DNA from: a bacterium
GTDB taxonomy: Bacteria; Dependentiae; Babeliae; Babeliales; UASB340
Reading direction: 5' to 3'
DNA length: 10,243 bases
Assembly: GCA_030630075.1 (NCBI GenBank)
Contig: DAOVNS010000042.1
Span: 1-10,243, forward strand
Made by a program: the position numbers and the translations under genes. Position 1 is the first letter of the stretch; each line of letters starts with the position of its first letter. Under the pieces are notes generated by a model. The model saw nothing but the letters and a program-made list of their open reading frames with translations. It was not told the origin of the DNA and searched no databases. Below are positions 1-6,841 of the stretch, piece after piece.

Positions 1-83
1 AATGCAACAAACTGCACAACACGATGATGTTCTTCAAAAGGCAAAACCAAAGTTGCTTTAGGCAGAACTTTTTTTATAGCCAT
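1..83 (-). CDS. Partial gene, N-terminal 27 codons, function unknown
   Basis: The 5' end of a minus-strand gene runs off the left edge of the window. Reading starts at the ATG complementary to 81-83 and stays open for 27 codons (beginning MAIKKVLPKATLVLPFEEHH). A TAA lies in frame just three codons upstream of the ATG, so the start is well fixed. The upstream AAGAG, six bases from the ATG, is a modest ribosome binding site. The visible residues have no signal peptide, so a cytosolic protein is likely. I do not recognise the family from this fragment. Confidence 0.55.
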   Translation of the reverse strand, partial: MAIKKVLPKATLVLPFEEHHRVVQFVA

Positions 84-101
84 AAAAAACTCTTAAGCAA
101 A

Positions 102-117
102 ACCTATTTTTATAGGT
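102..117. repeat. Short inverted repeat in the leader of the left-edge gene
   Basis: A perfect 6-bp inverted repeat (ACCTAT, TTTT loop, ATAGGT) lies 18 bases upstream of the start codon of the minus-strand gene at 1-83. No T-run follows on either strand, so it is not an intrinsic terminator. It could be a small operator or leader hairpin, or chance in AT-rich DNA. Confidence 0.25.
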
Positions 118-193
118 ATCACTTGGCCAACTAATGTCAGCGAATAAATTTTAAATTATTTTTTTGAAACTAAAAATTAGAATAATTTGAAGG

Positions 194-319
194 TTACTTA
201 CTTAGCGTTTGCAATGTTTTGCTATCACTAATATACAATCCTTGATGATTGTAAGTAAGCCCATAGCTAGGTGCAAACCATAGCCCTTTTTGGCAAACCA
301 TAAGATTAAATATTTTCAC
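194..319 (-). CDS. Possible small protein, 41 residues, unknown
   Basis: A minus-strand ORF starts with GTG (complement of 317-319) and ends with TAA (complement of 194-196), 41 residues. In its favour is an AAGGAGAG Shine-Dalgarno six bases upstream of the GTG, among the strongest ribosome sites in the window, with a plausible promoter further up. An in-frame TGA lies upstream, so the ORF cannot extend that way. The product (starting MKIFNLMVCQKGLWFAPSYG) has many aromatic residues, no clear signal peptide and no family I recognise. It might be a real small gene, the remnant of a decayed larger gene, or a chance ORF. An internal ATG at codon 7 is an alternative start without a good ribosome site. 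Confidence 0.4.
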   Translation of the reverse strand: MKIFNLMVCQKGLWFAPSYGLTYNHQGLYISDSKTLQTLSK

Positions 320-325
320 TGTACT

Positions 326-331
326 CTCCTT
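326..331 (-). promoter_or_regulatory. Strong Shine-Dalgarno deciding a GTG start
   Basis: On the minus strand AAGGAG sits six bases before the GTG at 317-319. It is the main reason for calling the short ORF at 194-319 and for choosing GTG over the internal ATG. Confidence 0.5.
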
Positions 332-365
332 GCTGGATCATTACTTCAATTACTTTCAACATTGT

Positions 366-393
366 ACTATATGCAATTCAGCATTAAATGCAA
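366..393 (-). promoter_or_regulatory. Candidate sigma-70 type promoter for the 194-319 ORF
   Basis: On the minus strand TTGCAT (388-393) and TATAGT (366-371) are separated by 16 bases, near the expected spacing, and point towards the small ORF about 45 bases downstream. Both hexamers deviate from consensus, so this is a candidate only. Confidence 0.3.
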
Positions 394-603
394 GAAAAAG
401 TTCCGGAATGATCAATTTCTTTGTTTTTTGCAATAAAAGCTCAATTTATCTTTTAAAAAAAATTCAGTCATAAAAATAGACATTTCTAATACAAAACCAA
501 TAAAATGTTCAAAAAGTCGTTTTGAAACCATCAATAAGAGCCGTTTTTACCCCTTTGACACTCACCTTCTGATATCTTAACCTTAATTCAAATGGATATA
601 AAA

Positions 604-629
604 TTGACATGTTTTTATGCTTGTAAAAT
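604..629 (+). promoter_or_regulatory. Candidate promoter of the three-gene cluster
   Basis: A perfect -35 hexamer TTGACA (604-609) is followed by TAAAAT (624-629). The gap is only 14 bases, shorter than the usual 16-18, so the pairing is doubtful. A second TTGACA at 555-560 has TAACCT 17 bases later (578-583), a weaker -10. One of these probably drives the gene starting at 720, leaving a leader of roughly 80-130 bases. Confidence 0.25.
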
Positions 630-707
630 GCAAGATTGAAATGTGACGATTTTTAGTAGTTAGTGCACAAAGTGCGCGTGTATTTTTTTAACCACAAAAA
701 AATAACT

Positions 708-722
708 ATGGAGGTTATTATG
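708..722 (+). promoter_or_regulatory. GGAGG ribosome site fixing the gene 1 start
   Basis: GGAGG at 710-714 lies five bases before the ATG at 720. That ATG immediately begins a typical signal peptide, whereas the longer reading from the ATG at 663 would add 19 residues in front of it. An in-frame ATG at 708 overlaps the Shine-Dalgarno itself. The block ATGGAGGTTATTATG recurs at the next gene with two substitutions. Confidence 0.7.
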
Positions 723-3700
723 AATAAGCGTAATTTATTAACGCTGATTTTATCAGTCGCATTGCTTGGAGTTAATTTAAACGTCAATGCAATGAGAAGA
801 GGTCAACCAGATAATCCATCGAGACCAGGTCGTCGTCAAGAAAAAAGGCCAAGAAGAGAAAGGCCTGCGGCTCAACCTGTTATTACTGAAAGAAGTATTC
901 AAAAACTACAAATTTTAGATCAACAATTCCGAGTTTTTTTACGCGATTTAGAAGACTTAAATCGTCATGGTAATGACGATATCAGAAATCTTTTAACAGA
1001 AAGAGTTGATATTATTCGTAATGGAGCAGGAATACTGGCAGGAATAATCAACAAAACTAGCGATCATACGTTGATGGATTTTTTGCGTCAATCTAATGAT
1101 ATTTTTTCAACCATTGAAGATGCTTTAAACAAGGCTTATCATGTTGGAGCAAATCCTGGAATTATAAATCCACTATTAGAACAAGCTGAAAACATAAAAA
1201 GATTAATTGCAGAAATAATAATAATTCAAAATTCTGCTCCAATTATTGAAGATTTAAATGAGGATAGAGCAAGAGGAGGTCAAAGAAATGCACCTCCGCA
1301 ACCAGCTCCAATGCAACAAGATGATTCTGGGTTTGATTCATCTGATGATGAAGCTGATTTTAGAGCTCAATCACAAAGGCAACAAGATGATTTTGCTACT
1401 AAGGATAGAGTTAACGTCCTATTACCTGTGGAATTGCCGAAAACTTCAGGTAATACTAGTTGGTGGCAAAGTTTTTCTGGTTTTTTTTCTCGTGATAAAA
1501 AACAAGCGCAACCCGAACTTCATTTTGCAAAACAATCGGATTTTGTAAAAAGTTTTGATTCTTCTGGAGATTTACCTATACATAGACATCAAATGGAAGA
1601 AGATAAAGTTTATGCATTTGAACGCCCTGATGAGTTAAATTTGGGAATTGACGAAAAGAAGCTTAAAATTTTATTTAAAAGGTTAGTCAGTTTTTATAAA
1701 AAATTAGAAGCATTAAGTAAAGAGAAAAATGACTTTTTGCAACAAGAAGTAATAGCAAAAGAACATATTCCTTTTTTAAAGAAAAAAATTCACAGTTTAG
1801 TTATTCTAAGTAAATGTTCATCTAGTGTTGATGAATTTTATCCTGCCTTTAAGGATTTAGAAGTACAAATTGTTAAAAATCAAATTAGTCAAACATTAGA
1901 ATTGTTACATGAAGATGATGCTGGTAACAGTTTGTTGAATCGTACAATTTATTTAAGTAACAAAGTTCAAGATTTACTTAAAAGAAATTATTCTCATTCG
2001 CAAAGGATAGAAGATGAATTTAGTGATGCAAGTGATTCTGAAGTTGAAGATAACAAGAAAAAGCCTGAAGAAGTATCTGCAGAATCAATTCAATCTAAAC
2101 TTCAAAAATATAAGAACCTGCAACGAGCAAAAAGTGATGAAAGAAATTTGGCTGGTATTGATTTATCCGGTTTAGATTTAAGTGGTTTAGATTTATCAAA
2201 CAAAGATCTTACAGGATCAAATTTTAGAAATTCTAACTTAAGTAACACCAAATTTAATAGTTCTAATTTAACAGGTACTATTTTCGAAAGCGCTGTTTTT
2301 GAAAAAACGGATCTTAGTGAAGCAAATATAACGCAAGTTAATTTTAGTAATCTCGCTAGTTGGAATAATGTAAAACTTGATGGAGTAAAAGAAGCGCAAG
2401 GCTCTAACCTATCCGGTTTGAATTTACAAAATATAAAATTTGCTGATGAAGCAAATTTTACAGATGCTATTTTGAATGATGCTGATTTAACTAATGCTAG
2501 TTTAAATGGTGCAAATTTACTTAGAACACAATTAAATAAAGCTATTTTAAATGGTGCAAAATTAAATAAAGCGAAACTTAATGGAACAAAACTTAGAGAA
2601 GCAAAACTACATAAAGCTGAATTAAGAGAAGCCGTTATTAATGACTCAGATTTAATTAAAGCAGAAATTATTGATGCTAAAGTAGAACGCATTAACATAG
2701 GAGGAAATACCCTCCTTAATTCTTCAATTTTATCAGATCTTCATTTTGATTTTGCAACATTAAAAGACTTTGAGTGGAAGTATGCAACGATTATAAATAC
2801 TGTATTTTTCAAAAGTACATTTTGTAATATATCGTTGAATAATTCTTCTTTATATAATGTTTCATTTGAAAAAACAACTTTGAAAAATATAGATTTAAGT
2901 GATTCTGTTATAGAAAAACTTACAATAAAAAATATTTCTTTAATTTGTGACACCCTGTATTTTACAAATTCTAAGCTAAAAGAATGTTTTTTTATCGGAA
3001 AAACAACTGAAAATAAAAAGAAAAGAAAAAGCTTTTTTATAAGGTATACGATAGAAGAACATCATAAATTTTATTCAGATTCTGATTTTGAAAAAATATA
3101 TAGTCTTATGAAATTTTGTGATTTTAGTTTGGCAAAATTAAACAACGTATATTTTACAAACATATTATTTGGCTTATGGAGTAAATCAAGCGAAGAATTA
3201 TTTTCTGCAAGAAAAAATCTTGGAAATATTTCACAAATTGAATCTGTAATATTTAATAAAATTTATTTTTATAAACATGTTCCCAAAGAAGGAACCCTTG
3301 AATTTAATAAAACAAAAGATTGTCATGAAAAATTTGCAACTATGTTGAGGCACAAGGGTGCTGTTGTTAATGAAAAAATCTCCGGAGCTTACCAATTATA
3401 TTTAGAAAGGCATCAGCCTGATCGAGGTATGACTTTGTCAGATTGGATGGCCGTAGCTAATACGGGAGCCAATGTACTAGGAAATGTGGGAAGTGCTGCA
3501 GGAGGTGCTATGCAAGGTTATGCGGCACTAAAAACTGCAACCGCAACTACTGCCGCATTAGCAGCAGCACAAAGCTCTACTAGTGGCTTAGGCGCAGGGA
3601 CAGCGCTTGCTGGGGGTGCAGCCCTTGGCCTCGGAGGAATGGCCTTGGCCGGAGGAGGCGCCGCTGCCGCTACAGGAGCTGCACTTGCTTCTGCTCCTGC

Positions 3701-3812
3701 CATAATGGTAGCTCCAACATTAGTTGCAGGTGCTGCCGCAGGTCCAATGGCCGCGCTTGGAGGGGCACTTGCTTCAGCAGCTCCATTTATAGCAGGATTA
3801 GCAGTTTTGTAG
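720..3812 (+). CDS. Large exported pentapeptide-repeat protein with Gly/Ala-rich tail
   Basis: 1030 residues from the ATG at 720. Residues 1-24 form a signal peptide (basic MNKR, hydrophobic core, VNA cleavage site), followed at once by a very arginine-rich stretch (about 26-48). A predicted helical region follows, then acidic Ser/Asp patches (around the DSSDDEAD and DASDSEVED motifs). Pentapeptide repeats run from about 477 to 656 (A/S-D/N/K-L-x-x units such as GIDLSGLDLSGLDLS) and continue in degenerate form to about 760. The motif near 868-883 (C-H-E-K-F ... R-H-K-G-A) resembles the cap that often closes pentapeptide solenoids. From about 904 to the end the chain is almost entirely Gly, Ala and hydrophobic residues, glycine-zipper-like, and could insert into membranes. 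The function is unknown. The solenoid is rich in lysine, unlike the acidic DNA-mimic pentapeptide proteins. It is probably exported and co-transcribed with the toxin-like gene 44 bases downstream. Confidence 0.85.
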   Translation: MNKRNLLTLILSVALLGVNLNVNAMRRGQPDNPSRPGRRQEKRPRRERPAAQPVITERSIQKLQILDQQFRVFLRDLEDLNRHGNDDIRNLLTERVDIIRNGAGILAGIINKTSDHTLMDFLRQSNDIFSTIEDALNKAYHVGANPGIINPLLEQAENIKRLIAEIIIIQNSAPIIEDLNEDRARGGQRNAPPQPAPMQQDDSGFDSSDDEADFRAQSQRQQDDFATKDRVNVLLPVELPKTSGNTSWWQSFSGFFSRDKKQAQPELHFAKQSDFVKSFDSSGDLPIHRHQMEEDKVYAFERPDELNLGIDEKKLKILFKRLVSFYKKLEALSKEKNDFLQQEVIAKEHIPFLKKKIHSLVILSKCSSSVDEFYPAFKDLEVQIVKNQISQTLELLHEDDAGNSLLNRTIYLSNKVQDLLKRNYSHSQRIEDEFSDASDSEVEDNKKKPEEVSAESIQSKLQKYKNLQRAKSDERNLAGIDLSGLDLSGLDLSNKDLTGSNFRNSNLSNTKFNSSNLTGTIFESAVFEKTDLSEANITQVNFSNLASWNNVKLDGVKEAQGSNLSGLNLQNIKFADEANFTDAILNDADLTNASLNGANLLRTQLNKAILNGAKLNKAKLNGTKLREAKLHKAELREAVINDSDLIKAEIIDAKVERINIGGNTLLNSSILSDLHFDFATLKDFEWKYATIINTVFFKSTFCNISLNNSSLYNVSFEKTTLKNIDLSDSVIEKLTIKNISLICDTLYFTNSKLKECFFIGKTTENKKKRKSFFIRYTIEEHHKFYSDSDFEKIYSLMKFCDFSLAKLNNVYFTNILFGLWSKSSEELFSARKNLGNISQIESVIFNKIYFYKHVPKEGTLEFNKTKDCHEKFATMLRHKGAVVNEKISGAYQLYLERHQPDRGMTLSDWMAVANTGANVLGNVGSAAGGAMQGYAALKTATATTAALAAAQSSTSGLGAGTALAGGAALGLGGMALAGGGAAAATGAALASAPAIMVAPTLVAGAAAGPMAALGGALASAAPFIAGLAVL
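2148..2687 (+). repeat. Pentapeptide-repeat coding tract (15-nt period)
   Basis: The DNA shows a 15-base period coding for consecutive A(D/N/K)LXX units. It is clearest at 2460-2640, where variants of gcaaaattaaataaagc recur. Successive central leucines or phenylalanines spaced five residues apart are the hallmark of the right-handed beta-helix fold. Between about 2355 and 2400 the period breaks around SNLASWNNVKLDGVKEAQG, probably a loop in the solenoid. Confidence 0.85.
3480..3805 (+). other. GC-rich Gly/Ala-coding island
   Basis: The last ~330 bases of the first large gene are far richer in G and C than anything else in the window; positions 3601-3660 alone are 43/60 G+C. The cause is at least partly amino-acid content, since the segment encodes mostly Gly (GGN) and Ala (GCN). 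GCC and GGC codons are used more freely here than elsewhere. The reverse strand is open for 61 codons here purely as a consequence. Confidence 0.75.
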
Positions 3813-3844
3813 AGTAATAAGTTTTTAATGTTTGATAATTTTTA

Positions 3845-3859
3845 ATGGGGGTTATCATG
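3845..3859 (+). promoter_or_regulatory. GGGGG ribosome site fixing the gene 2 start
   Basis: GGGGG (3847-3851) sits five bases before the ATG at 3857 and can pair with the anti-Shine-Dalgarno using one G-U pair. An in-frame ATG at 3845 overlaps it and would put only MGVI before the signal peptide, so 3857 is preferred. The 15-base block matches that at 708-722 in 13 positions. Confidence 0.65.
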
Positions 3860-6820
3860 TTGAAAAAAATAAAAAATATATTGTTATTGATGTTGCCATT
3901 TTTTATGGCAACATCAATAAATTTAATTTCAATGGAAAGAGAAGAAGAGTCTCGTAGGGCTGCGTTGATCGCAAAGTTAAAATCAGATCCTGTACATACA
4001 TTACATTATCAATTTGGTGATAACCCGCCGTCAATAAAAGTTTCGCCCATTCATGGACCCCAAGGTTCTGGAGGCTCACATGGATTGCCAAAACCTAAGT
4101 CTCCAATCGAGAAAGACACACGTTTTAGAAGTATTGGCCAACAAGATAAGCTTAGATTGGAAGGTTATTCTCGCGAACAAATAAAATCTCACCTGAGAAG
4201 TCAATGGGAACAGGTTCAGGCTAACGAAAGATACCTTGGACAGCCAATTCCGCTTAAAGGACATGATAAGGCGTATGGAAGTTTTCAAGAATTTGCATTA
4301 GACAATTTTAATCTTTATCAATGTAAAAATTTTTTAGAATATTTTAAAACTTTGCCTGGATATCATGGATATATCAAAAAAATGTTACAAAAGTACCATT
4401 CAGATAAAGAATTCAGTTCATTCGTCGATAAATTAGATGATATTGATGGACATAAAAATGACTCTCATTACAAAAAGACTGATAAGCTTGTTTCGCTTTT
4501 ATCATTTGGAACTCAAAGAGTTAAGGACTCCAAAAGAGATAAAAGAGCCTTTAGAGATGCTCTAATAGATGAAATTCGAAGACTTGATGCTCTTGAAAAA
4601 CAAATTGCTTCAAGGCTTGTAATTGAAAATGAAGTTGCTGTTCCTGGTCACATTGATACTCCAACAATTCCAAAATTACCATCTTTCCCCGCAACAGAAA
4701 GAGATATTGATAGATATACAAATAGATTTATGGCACAACTTCCAGGTCGAGGAATTCGTGGTTTTATTCCTGAAGATAATGGTATTTTTAAAGGGATTGG
4801 TGGTTCTTTGCAGGGAACTTCTTCTGCTATGCCTACTGATGTTGGAACTAGTGTTCCTGCAGCGGAAAAAGTGGTTGGTATTTCTGGAAATGTTGACCGA
4901 ACGCTTCCCGTGTTCTCATCATTACCTGCGGGAGCAGGAGAAATTGATGGATATGTAAATAAATTTATGGCACAACTGCCAGGCAGAGGAATTCCTGGTT
5001 TTACTCCTGGAGATGATCTAGGGATTCTTAAAGGCTTTAGTTCTATGACAAGAGCTACTTCTACAATGCACACTGATGCAAGAGGTGGTGGAGCTTTAAT
5101 GCCGCCACCAACAAAAAAGCCTAGGTTGGAAGAAACCCCAATCACAACTCTTCCTGCGGTTATTCCGGGACCAACAGACAAAGATCAACCTTCTATTTTA
5201 AAAGAAGGTTTGAAATCTGCCGGTGTAAATTTACTAAAGGAAGCACCCGGTATTTTGAATTCTTTATTGAGATGGTATTCAGGTCCGCAACAGCAGCAAC
5301 CTGTTGTTCCGCATCAATTTTCATTTTCACCATCTCAACATCAGAGCCCTGTGCATGCTGGATTAATGCCTCCTTCTGCGGAATTCATTCCGCCATTTGC
5401 ACAATTTTCATCTCAACCTGAACAGGTTTTTTCTGTACCTCGATTACCAGTAAATAAACGTCCATTTCGAGAAATTTCGTCTTCTGAACAAAGAGCAACC
5501 ACTTTTATGGATGAAGATATCCCTGGTCCTCCCGCACCACAACCGGGTCCAACGATAACTACTACTAAACAAAATCCAGATGCTGAAATTTTTATAGATG
5601 ACCCTATTGCTGAAGCTGAAAAAATAGCATATGGAGATGTTGGAACAGATGGATCCGTTGCAACTCTTCGAGATGGAAGTCAGATTAATCTGGGCAATTT
5701 AAAAAGATTTATTGATAAAAACAAAGAATACAATACAGACTTATTAAGAATTGCAGGAGATAATCCCGAAATACATAGTACTTGCGAAGTCGTTAACAGA
5801 CTTGATGAATTGGCAGAAATCTTTAATGAGAACTTTGATCCAGAAGTTGCTCGTATGTTAACTGCTCTATCTCGCTACACGATACGTGCTGAACAGAGAA
5901 TAATTAAAGGGTTTGCCAGTGGAATAAGAAATTTTAATCCGGTTACAGCTATAGCCAACAGTTTTGTTGGTGTTGCAAAATTAGGTACATTTTTAATAGG
6001 TGAAATAGCCAAAGTTGAAGGGTTAGAACGAAGTGTTTTAACGGGTGATATTGATAAAGTTTCGGGTCATTTGCATCAAGAGCTAATGGCGCAAAGAGAA
6101 GCTGCGTCACAATTACTGCAACGCTTAAAAAGCGTTACATGGGAAGAAGCTCTTGAACATAGCAGTGAAATTGCTATGGATATGCTTTTGTTTTATGGAT
6201 CAACAAAATTTGTTGGTCTGGCGAGTCAAAAATTTATTAGTGAATTTACAAAACTTACTGAAGCTATCAAGGTTGACAAAGCTGTCTCTGCTGCTGCTGG
6301 AAAAACAACAACTATTAGTGAGAGTTTTGTACAAAACTCTGTAATTGGCGCAAAGGCTTATTTAGAATATGGAGCAGAAGATGTTGCCAAATTTTTAACA
6401 ACTATTAAAAGCAATCCAGGGATTTTAACTCAGCAAAATAAAACCGTAATTGAAATTATGCAAGAAGTTGCGGAGCAATCTCATTTAAGACCAAATCCTG
6501 GATATAGGCCTCCAGAACCTCATTCATCAACTCCTGTATTTGGTAAAAACTTTGGAATAGAAGTAAACACTCACAGGCAATTTAAGCCCACAATGATATA
6601 TGGAAGGGAATATTCAGGACATACACTTCAAAGAATGACCGAAAGAGGGTTAACTCCTATGACAATTGAAAATGTTATAAAATCTGGACAAGTTATTTCA
6701 GATGTGATTCCTGGAAGGCTTGATTGTTATGATAAAATAAATAATGTTACAGCTGTAATTTGTGGAAAAACAGGTAATGTCATTACGATTTTTTTTGGTA
6801 AACCGGCAGGATTAAGATAA
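3857..6820 (+). CDS. Exported multidomain protein with C-terminal RNase-like toxin domain (DUF4258/BECR-like)
   Basis: 987 residues from the ATG at 3857. Residues 1-25 or so are a signal peptide (MLKKIKN then a hydrophobic core). A charged helical region follows (about 26-265). Then comes a tandem duplication of a unit containing FMAQLPGRGI (about 274-330 and 353-410), and a Pro/Gln-rich linker (about 415-575). A mostly helical region with two hydrophobic segments (near 691-716 and 770-795) precedes the C-terminal domain (about 899-987). That domain contains SGHTLQRMTERG (H922, R926, R930), an I-E-N-V-I-K-S-G helix, an N-N-V-T-A-V-I strand and TGNVITIFFGKP. This pattern resembles DUF4258-type domains found at the tips of polymorphic toxins and related to BECR-fold RNases. 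The family assignment is from memory of the motif. A small signal-less gene 21 bases downstream fits an immunity protein. Expected target: RNA in a competitor or host cell (inference). Confidence 0.7.
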   Translation: MLKKIKNILLLMLPFFMATSINLISMEREEESRRAALIAKLKSDPVHTLHYQFGDNPPSIKVSPIHGPQGSGGSHGLPKPKSPIEKDTRFRSIGQQDKLRLEGYSREQIKSHLRSQWEQVQANERYLGQPIPLKGHDKAYGSFQEFALDNFNLYQCKNFLEYFKTLPGYHGYIKKMLQKYHSDKEFSSFVDKLDDIDGHKNDSHYKKTDKLVSLLSFGTQRVKDSKRDKRAFRDALIDEIRRLDALEKQIASRLVIENEVAVPGHIDTPTIPKLPSFPATERDIDRYTNRFMAQLPGRGIRGFIPEDNGIFKGIGGSLQGTSSAMPTDVGTSVPAAEKVVGISGNVDRTLPVFSSLPAGAGEIDGYVNKFMAQLPGRGIPGFTPGDDLGILKGFSSMTRATSTMHTDARGGGALMPPPTKKPRLEETPITTLPAVIPGPTDKDQPSILKEGLKSAGVNLLKEAPGILNSLLRWYSGPQQQQPVVPHQFSFSPSQHQSPVHAGLMPPSAEFIPPFAQFSSQPEQVFSVPRLPVNKRPFREISSSEQRATTFMDEDIPGPPAPQPGPTITTTKQNPDAEIFIDDPIAEAEKIAYGDVGTDGSVATLRDGSQINLGNLKRFIDKNKEYNTDLLRIAGDNPEIHSTCEVVNRLDELAEIFNENFDPEVARMLTALSRYTIRAEQRIIKGFASGIRNFNPVTAIANSFVGVAKLGTFLIGEIAKVEGLERSVLTGDIDKVSGHLHQELMAQREAASQLLQRLKSVTWEEALEHSSEIAMDMLLFYGSTKFVGLASQKFISEFTKLTEAIKVDKAVSAAAGKTTTISESFVQNSVIGAKAYLEYGAEDVAKFLTTIKSNPGILTQQNKTVIEIMQEVAEQSHLRPNPGYRPPEPHSSTPVFGKNFGIEVNTHRQFKPTMIYGREYSGHTLQRMTERGLTPMTIENVIKSGQVISDVIPGRLDCYDKINNVTAVICGKTGNVITIFFGKPAGLR
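4676..5090 (+). repeat. In-frame 237-bp tandem duplication within the toxin-like gene
   Basis: Two diverged copies lie 237 bases (79 codons) apart. They are best matched at 4728-4760 and 4965-4997, where both encode FMAQLPGRGI followed by a G-F motif and an acidic I-(F/L)-K-G segment. The flanking sequence also aligns (PATERDID with PAGAGEID, SAMPTDVG with STMHTDAR). Nucleotide differences are common, so the duplication is old and is kept in frame. Confidence 0.8.
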
Positions 6821-6841
6821 AAAATAGGAAAAATTTTAAAA

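Larger units (their letters stand above)
320..719. other. Gene-free region between divergent transcription units
   Basis: About 400 bases lie between the minus-strand small ORF and the first large plus-strand gene. I find no convincing ORF, RNA gene or terminator. It holds the candidate minus-strand promoter at 366-393, two TTGACA hexamers facing the big gene (555-560 and 604-609), and the sequence ATTGAAATGTGAC at 635-647, which nearly recurs at 8198-8211 upstream of another exported-protein gene. It is most simply a divergent promoter region. Confidence 0.5.

Noticed and set aside
663..719. An upstream in-frame start that would add 19 residues to the large pentapeptide protein
   Set aside because: There is no ribosome site before 663, and it would bury the signal peptide. 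The ATG at 720 has GGAGG at good spacing.
1258..1548. A 96-codon plus-strand open frame within the first large gene
   Set aside because: It is in another frame of a clearly coding region and has no recognisable product.
2460..2660. A short-period DNA repeat that could be mistaken for a CRISPR array or tandem satellite
   Set aside because: The period is 15 bases with no unique spacers, and it stays in frame encoding pentapeptide units.
2102..2698. A 198-codon open frame on the minus strand opposite the pentapeptide repeats
   Set aside because: It mirrors the 15-nt repeat of the real gene; the product is a periodic Ser/Phe/Lys/Ala sequence with no ribosome site, as expected for the antisense of such repeats.
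3518..3703. A 61-codon Ala/Pro-rich open frame on the minus strand
   Set aside because: It is a by-product of the GC-rich Gly/Ala tail, where stop codons are rare on both strands.
720..3812. A gyrase-protecting Qnr/MfpA-like role for the pentapeptide protein
   Set aside because: The protein has a signal peptide, is far longer than that family and has a basic rather than acidic solenoid.
4648..5181. A 177-codon open frame on the minus strand inside the toxin-like gene
   Set aside because: It lies opposite Pro/Gly-rich coding sequence and its repeats simply reflect the duplication on the plus strand. No start signal supports it.
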